DNA of 46,493 bases, taken from assembly GCA_944380065.1 (NCBI GenBank), contig CALWGM010000026.1:1-46493 (forward strand), given 5' to 3'. Below, in pieces: positions 43,175-46,493 of the stretch. Within the stretch, counting starts at the first letter, position 1; every line of letters starts with the position of its first letter. Made by a program: the position numbers and the translations under genes. The notes beneath the pieces were generated by a model. It did not search any database. It was not told the origin of the DNA and was given only the letters and a program-made list of their open reading frames with translations. The stretch comes from an uncultured Lachnospiraceae bacterium (lineage in GTDB: Bacteria > Bacillota > Clostridia > Lachnospirales > Lachnospiraceae).

Positions 43175-43364
43175 CCCTTTTTTATAAAAAAACTGGCATT
43201 TCAGTGAAAAACAGGCATGTTTTCACCATTTTATCGACAAAAACCGCCCGTTTTTACCACCTGCCCACCACTTTCTTCAGATCATGGCTGCCGTATGATT
43301 TTTCATTCTGTAACATTTTCTTTCGCCGTCTGTTTTTACCGCTAATCCGACGTCTGATGAGCCC

Positions 43365-43414
43365 CAAAAAACAGGAACAGCGGCAGGCCATTCCGGTCTG
43401 CCGCTGCTCCTGTT
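43365..43414 (-). terminator. Terminator of pgi
   Basis: AACAGGAACAGCGGCAG (43370-43386) pairs with CTGCCGCTGCTCCTGTT (43398-43414), one mismatch. A TTTTTTGGGG run follows on the minus strand. The stretch 43175-43364 has no gene that I can see. Confidence 0.85.
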
Positions 43415-43458
43415 CACCATTCATTTATGCCGGAGGAATATCCCCCGTTTCTGTAATC

Positions 43459-44805
43459 TTACAGACGCTTTAAAAGCTCCCCGCGCATCTCCTCATAGCC
43501 GGGCTTTCCAAGAAGAGCAAACATGTTCTTCTTGTAGCTCTCCACACCGGGCTGGTTAAAAGGATTCACGCCAAGGATGTACCCGCTGACGCCTACCGCA
43601 AACTCAAAGAAGTAGAACAGCTGTCCCAGGGAATACTCGTCCTGGGCAGGTACCTTTACCATAAGGTTCGGCACGTTGCCGTCTGTATGTGCCATGATCG
43701 TTCCGTTCATCGCACAGTCATTGACAAAATTCATGTCTTTTCCGGCCAGATAATTCAGGCCGTCCAGATCCACCGGCTCCTCCTGAATCACAACCTGTCC
43801 TCTCGGATCCTCGATCTTCAGCACAGTCTCATACATGATCCGGGAACCATCCTGGATAAACTGACCCATGGAGTGGAGATCTGTAGTCAGATCCACGGAA
43901 GCCGGGAAAATTCCCTTCTGGTCTTTGCCCTCGCTCTCCCCGTAAAGCTGCTTCCACCACTCGCTGATATAATGAATGCTGGGCTCGTAGTTGGCAAGCA
44001 CTTCCACGCTCTTGCCCTTCCGGTGGAGAATATTGCGGATCGCCGCATACTGCAGCGCATCATTCTCGGCAAAATCCTTCTCCAATGCCAGCGCGCGTCC
44101 TGCGGCCGCGCCCTCCATCAGCCTGTCAATATCCGCACCGCTAACCGCGATGGGAAGCAGCCCCACTGCTGTCAGGACAGAAAAACGTCCGCCCACGTCG
44201 TCCGGAACCACGAATGTCTCATATCCTTCTTCTGTGGCCAGTACCTTTAACGCGCCTTTCGCCTTATCTGTGGTGGCGTAGATCCGCTTCGCAGCTTCCT
44301 CCTTGCCGTATTTCTGCTCCAGTTTCTCTTTGAAAATACGGAAAGCGATGGCCGGCTCTGTGGTCGTGCCGGATTTTGAAATGACATTCACAGAGAAATC
44401 ACGGTCGCCGATCACGTCAAGAATACCCTGCAGGTATGCGCCGCTGATGCTGTTGCCCGCGTAATAGATCTCCGGCGTCTTCCGCATTTCCTTCGGGATA
44501 TTATTATAGAAACCGTGACGAAGGAACTCGATCGCTGCCCGCGCGCCCAGATAAGAACCGCCGATACCGATCACCACCAGCACCTCGGAATCGCCCTGGA
44601 TCTTCTCGGCTGCCTTCTTGATCCGTGCAAACTCTTCCTTATCATAATCTACCGGAAGATCGATCCATCCAAGAAAATCATTGCCTGCGCCTGTCTTTGA
44701 AACCAGAACCTTCTTCGCGTCTTCTGCCAGGCGGCTCATATATGTTACTTCTTCATCACTGATGAACGAAGCCGCCCTGCTGTAATCAAATGTAACCTTG
44801 CTCAT
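43459..44805 (-). CDS. pgi: Glucose-6-phosphate isomerase
   Basis: 448 aa, the short bacterial form typical of Firmicutes. It interconverts glucose 6-phosphate and fructose 6-phosphate in glycolysis. [19 protein letters not shown] binds the sugar phosphate, and [18 protein letters not shown] is the SIS motif. The signatures [17 protein letters not shown] and [18 protein letters not shown] are intact. The ATG (44803-44805) follows AAGGAGCGAGGG. It has its own promoter and terminator. Confidence 0.97.
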   Translation of the reverse strand: MSKVTFDYSRAASFISDEEVTYMSRLAEDAKKVLVSKTGAGNDFLGWIDLPVDYDKEEFARIKKAAEKIQGDSEVLVVIGIGGSYLGARAAIEFLRHGFYNNIPKEMRKTPEIYYAGNSISGAYLQGILDVIGDRDFSVNVISKSGTTTEPAIAFRIFKEKLEQKYGKEEAAKRIYATTDKAKGALKVLATEEGYETFVVPDDVGGRFSVLTAVGLLPIAVSGADIDRLMEGAAAGRALALEKDFAENDALQYAAIRNILHRKGKSVEVLANYEPSIHYISEWWKQLYGESEGKDQKGIFPASVDLTTDLHSMGQFIQDGSRIMYETVLKIEDPRGQVVIQEEPVDLDGLNYLAGKDMNFVNDCAMNGTIMAHTDGNVPNLMVKVPAQDEYSLGQLFYFFEFAVGVSGYILGVNPFNQPGVESYKKNMFALLGKPGYEEMRGELLKRL

Positions 44806-44864
44806 TTCCCTCGCTCCTTTTCTCGTTTATCTGTGTCTTTGTTATTTTTTTAACTTTCTTCTGT

Positions 44865-44893
44865 ATTGTAGCAAATGCTTTTTCATATTTCAA
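44865..44893 (-). promoter_or_regulatory. Promoter of pgi
   Basis: TTGAAA (44888-44893) and TACAAT (44865-44870), 17-base spacer, minus strand. Confidence 0.7.
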
Positions 44894-44909
44894 GTAGCCT
44901 TAGGGGGCA

Positions 44910-45227
44910 TTATGGAAAAATTTCCTGGATCACGCTTCCAAACAGCTCCTCCTCTTCTCTGGAAACCGGCTTTTTCGCCTCCGGCTGCGCCGATTTCTCC
45001 TGCCTGTCCAGGGTCTTCTCCCGCCGCATGGCAAGGCTGCTCTGGCTAAGCGCCACCTTTGCCATTTCCTTTGTATTTTCTGTCAGGCGTTTTATCTGTT
45101 TTCTGCATCTTCTCACTGCCAGCAGCGTCAGTATCATCAGTACGAACAGACATGCCAGGATTCCCAGAATGATCTCATTCTGATACGGCATGTACAGCGA
45201 TTTTGCCAAATGAAGTATGTGTTCCAT
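44910..45227 (-). CDS. Small single-pass membrane protein with coiled-coil tail
   Basis: 105 aa. One membrane helix (EIILGILACLFVLMILTLLAV) is followed by a basic, then charged coiled-coil region (QIKRLTENTKEMAKVALSQSSLAMRREKTLDRQEKSAQ) and an acidic C-terminus REEEELFGSVIQEIFP. It resembles small membrane-anchored scaffold proteins near cell-envelope genes, but I do not recognise the family. The ATG at 45225-45227 follows AAAGGAGGTG. It is divergent from murG. Confidence 0.75.
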   Translation of the reverse strand: MEHILHLAKSLYMPYQNEIILGILACLFVLMILTLLAVRRCRKQIKRLTENTKEMAKVALSQSSLAMRREKTLDRQEKSAQPEAKKPVSREEEELFGSVIQEIFP

Positions 45228-45380
45228 CCGACACCTCCTTTCTGCCGGGCACTGTTGTCCGCCTGACCTTAGTGTAACAGAAACCATAATAGAAAGGAAG
45301 GAAAATCGTCCCCCTTTTTGCTGTAAATTCCGACACGCTTTTTCCAGAAACTGTTCCCTTCTTTTTTTGCCAAAAGTGTG

Positions 45381-45408
45381 TTGACTTTTCCCGTCAAACG
45401 TATACTAT
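45381..45408 (+). promoter_or_regulatory. Candidate promoter of murG
   Basis: TTGACT (45381-45386) and TACTAT (45403-45408) with a 16-base spacer, plus strand, about 65 bases before the ATG. Confidence 0.6.
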
Positions 45409-45474
45409 TAATGAAAGAAGTGGTTTCCAAATCCCGAAAAATGTGAGGATCTCAGATCCGGAAAGGGCTGACAT

Positions 45475-46493
45475 ATGAAAAAGATCATTCTGACCGGCGG
45501 CGGAACAGCCGGACATGTAACCCCGAATATCGCTCTGCTGCCCCGCCTGAAAGAGCTGGGCTACGAGATTTCCTATATCGGATCCTATGAGGGCATCGAA
45601 AAAGGCCTGATGGAAAAGGAAAAGATTCCCTATTACGGCATTTCTTCCGGCAAGCTCCGGAGATATTTCGATCCCAAAAACTTTTCTGATCCCTTAAAAG
45701 TACTCAAGGGCTACGGACAGGCCAGACACCTGATCCGGAAGCTGAAACCCGACATCGTATTTTCCAAAGGCGGGTTTGTCAGCGTGCCTGTCGTCCTGGC
45801 GGCAAAGCATCTGCATGTGCCTGTGATCATCCATGAGTCCGATATGACTCCCGGTCTGGCCAACAAGCTTGCCATCCCTGCTGCCAGCAAGGTCTGCTGC
45901 AATTTCCCGGAGACCCTGAAGCTGCTGCCGGAAGGCAAGGCCGTCCTGTCCGGATCCCCGATCCGCCGGGAGCTTTTACAGGGAGATAAGGAAAAAGCCT
46001 ATACATACACCGGATTCACAGACGCCAAACCGGTGATCCTCATCATCGGCGGCAGCCTGGGATCCCGTGTCATCAATGAAACGGTGCGCCGGCTGCTTCC
46101 GGAATTACTAAAGAAATACCAGGTGATTCATCTCTGCGGAAAGGGGAATCTGGATCCCACCCTGCACAATACAGTCGGCTATGTACAGTATGAATATATC
46201 AGTGAAGAGCTGGCCGATCTGTTCGCGGCCGCAGACCTGGTGATCTCCCGCGCCGGCGCCAACGCCATCTGCGAACTGCAGGCGCTCTGCAAACCCAATA
46301 TCCTGATCCCGCTCTCTAAGGCGGCCAGCCGCGGAGACCAGATCCTGAACGCCAACTCCTTCCAAAAACAGGGCTTCAGCTATGTGCTGGAGGAGGAGAA
46401 CCTGACAGAGGAAACTCTGAAAAAAGCAATCGCCTCCGTATGGGAGAACCGGGAGACCTACCGGAAGGCCATGGCGGAGAGCCAGAAGTCCGA
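45475..46493 (+). CDS. murG: UDP-GlcNAc:undecaprenyl-PP-MurNAc-pentapeptide transferase (3' end outside window)
   Basis: 339 codons are visible and the frame is open at the right edge; intact MurG is about 355 aa, so little is missing. It adds GlcNAc to lipid I to make lipid II at the inner face of the membrane. The TGGGTAGH loop near the N-terminus, [23 protein letters not shown], the [12 protein letters not shown] loop and [11 protein letters not shown] are MurG signatures. The ATG at 45475 follows GGAAAGGG. It stands alone here rather than in a dcw cluster as far as the window shows, a single-gene arrangement also seen in other Clostridia. Confidence 0.95.
   Translation, partial: MKKIILTGGGTAGHVTPNIALLPRLKELGYEISYIGSYEGIEKGLMEKEKIPYYGISSGKLRRYFDPKNFSDPLKVLKGYGQARHLIRKLKPDIVFSKGGFVSVPVVLAAKHLHVPVIIHESDMTPGLANKLAIPAASKVCCNFPETLKLLPEGKAVLSGSPIRRELLQGDKEKAYTYTGFTDAKPVILIIGGSLGSRVINETVRRLLPELLKKYQVIHLCGKGNLDPTLHNTVGYVQYEYISEELADLFAAADLVISRAGANAICELQALCKPNILIPLSKAASRGDQILNANSFQKQGFSYVLEEENLTEETLKKAIASVWENRETYRKAMAESQKS

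Noticed and set aside
1-46493. tRNA, rRNA, CRISPR arrays, insertion-sequence transposases or phage genes
   Set aside because: None was recognised on reading both strands; the only repeats seen are hairpins, the linker repeats and the internal duplication noted.

Overview
The window looks like a chromosomal segment of a Firmicutes gut anaerobe of the Lachnospiraceae type. The reasons are moderate GC with AT-rich promoters, strong GGAGG ribosome sites with some TTG/GTG starts, a lysyl-tRNA synthetase carrying a C-terminal tRNA-binding domain, the birA - small acidic protein - coaX order, SleB-type wall hydrolases, and a KTGD-type C-terminal anchor. Most genes lie on the minus strand. This placement is inferred from gene content, not from a search.

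Left end (1-4.9 kb). A decayed AAA-ATPase/nuclease gene and a GNAT acetyltransferase are followed by a compact Type II restriction-modification system: a 70-aa controller protein with a recognisable C-box operator, an MjaI-family endonuclease (family specificity CTAG), and a convergent SPPY-type DNA methyltransferase. The methyltransferase carries a degenerate staphylococcal-nuclease-like domain at its C-terminus. A sugar O-acetyltransferase and a DUF3737 protein follow.

Metabolic block (4.9-13.4 kb). A six-gene operon encodes a SAM methyltransferase and a complete peptide/nickel-type ABC importer (two permeases, binding lipoprotein, two ATPases). Upstream are a uroporphyrinogen-decarboxylase-family protein with its own promoter and a LysR regulator.

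Accessory region (13.4-24.3 kb). This holds an AAA/DUF4143 ATPase with a perfect inverted repeat around its promoter, an ECF sigma operon, and the most striking locus of the window. That locus has three minus-strand genes behind a near-consensus promoter: an 882-aa helical protein of unknown family; a 1420-aa protein joining a Ser/Thr kinase, a Rossmann domain, a RyR-like domain, a CARF-like region and a Card1/DUF1887-type PD-(D/E)XK nuclease; and a 100-aa stand-alone RyR protein. No CRISPR array, Cas gene or nucleotide cyclase is present. I propose it as a candidate undescribed defence or stress-response system in which kinase signalling and a ligand-gated nuclease are built into one polypeptide.

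Right part (24.4-46.5 kb). A 1808-aa secreted CehA-type PHP metallohydrolase with repeats follows a YibE/F membrane protein. Next are a BaiA-like SDR and an AT-rich intergenic stretch with several nested inverted repeats. The rest is housekeeping: lysS, greA, dusB, coaX, birA, argF, an NfeD/SPFH pair, a secreted SleB-type hydrolase, pgi, and murG running off the right edge.
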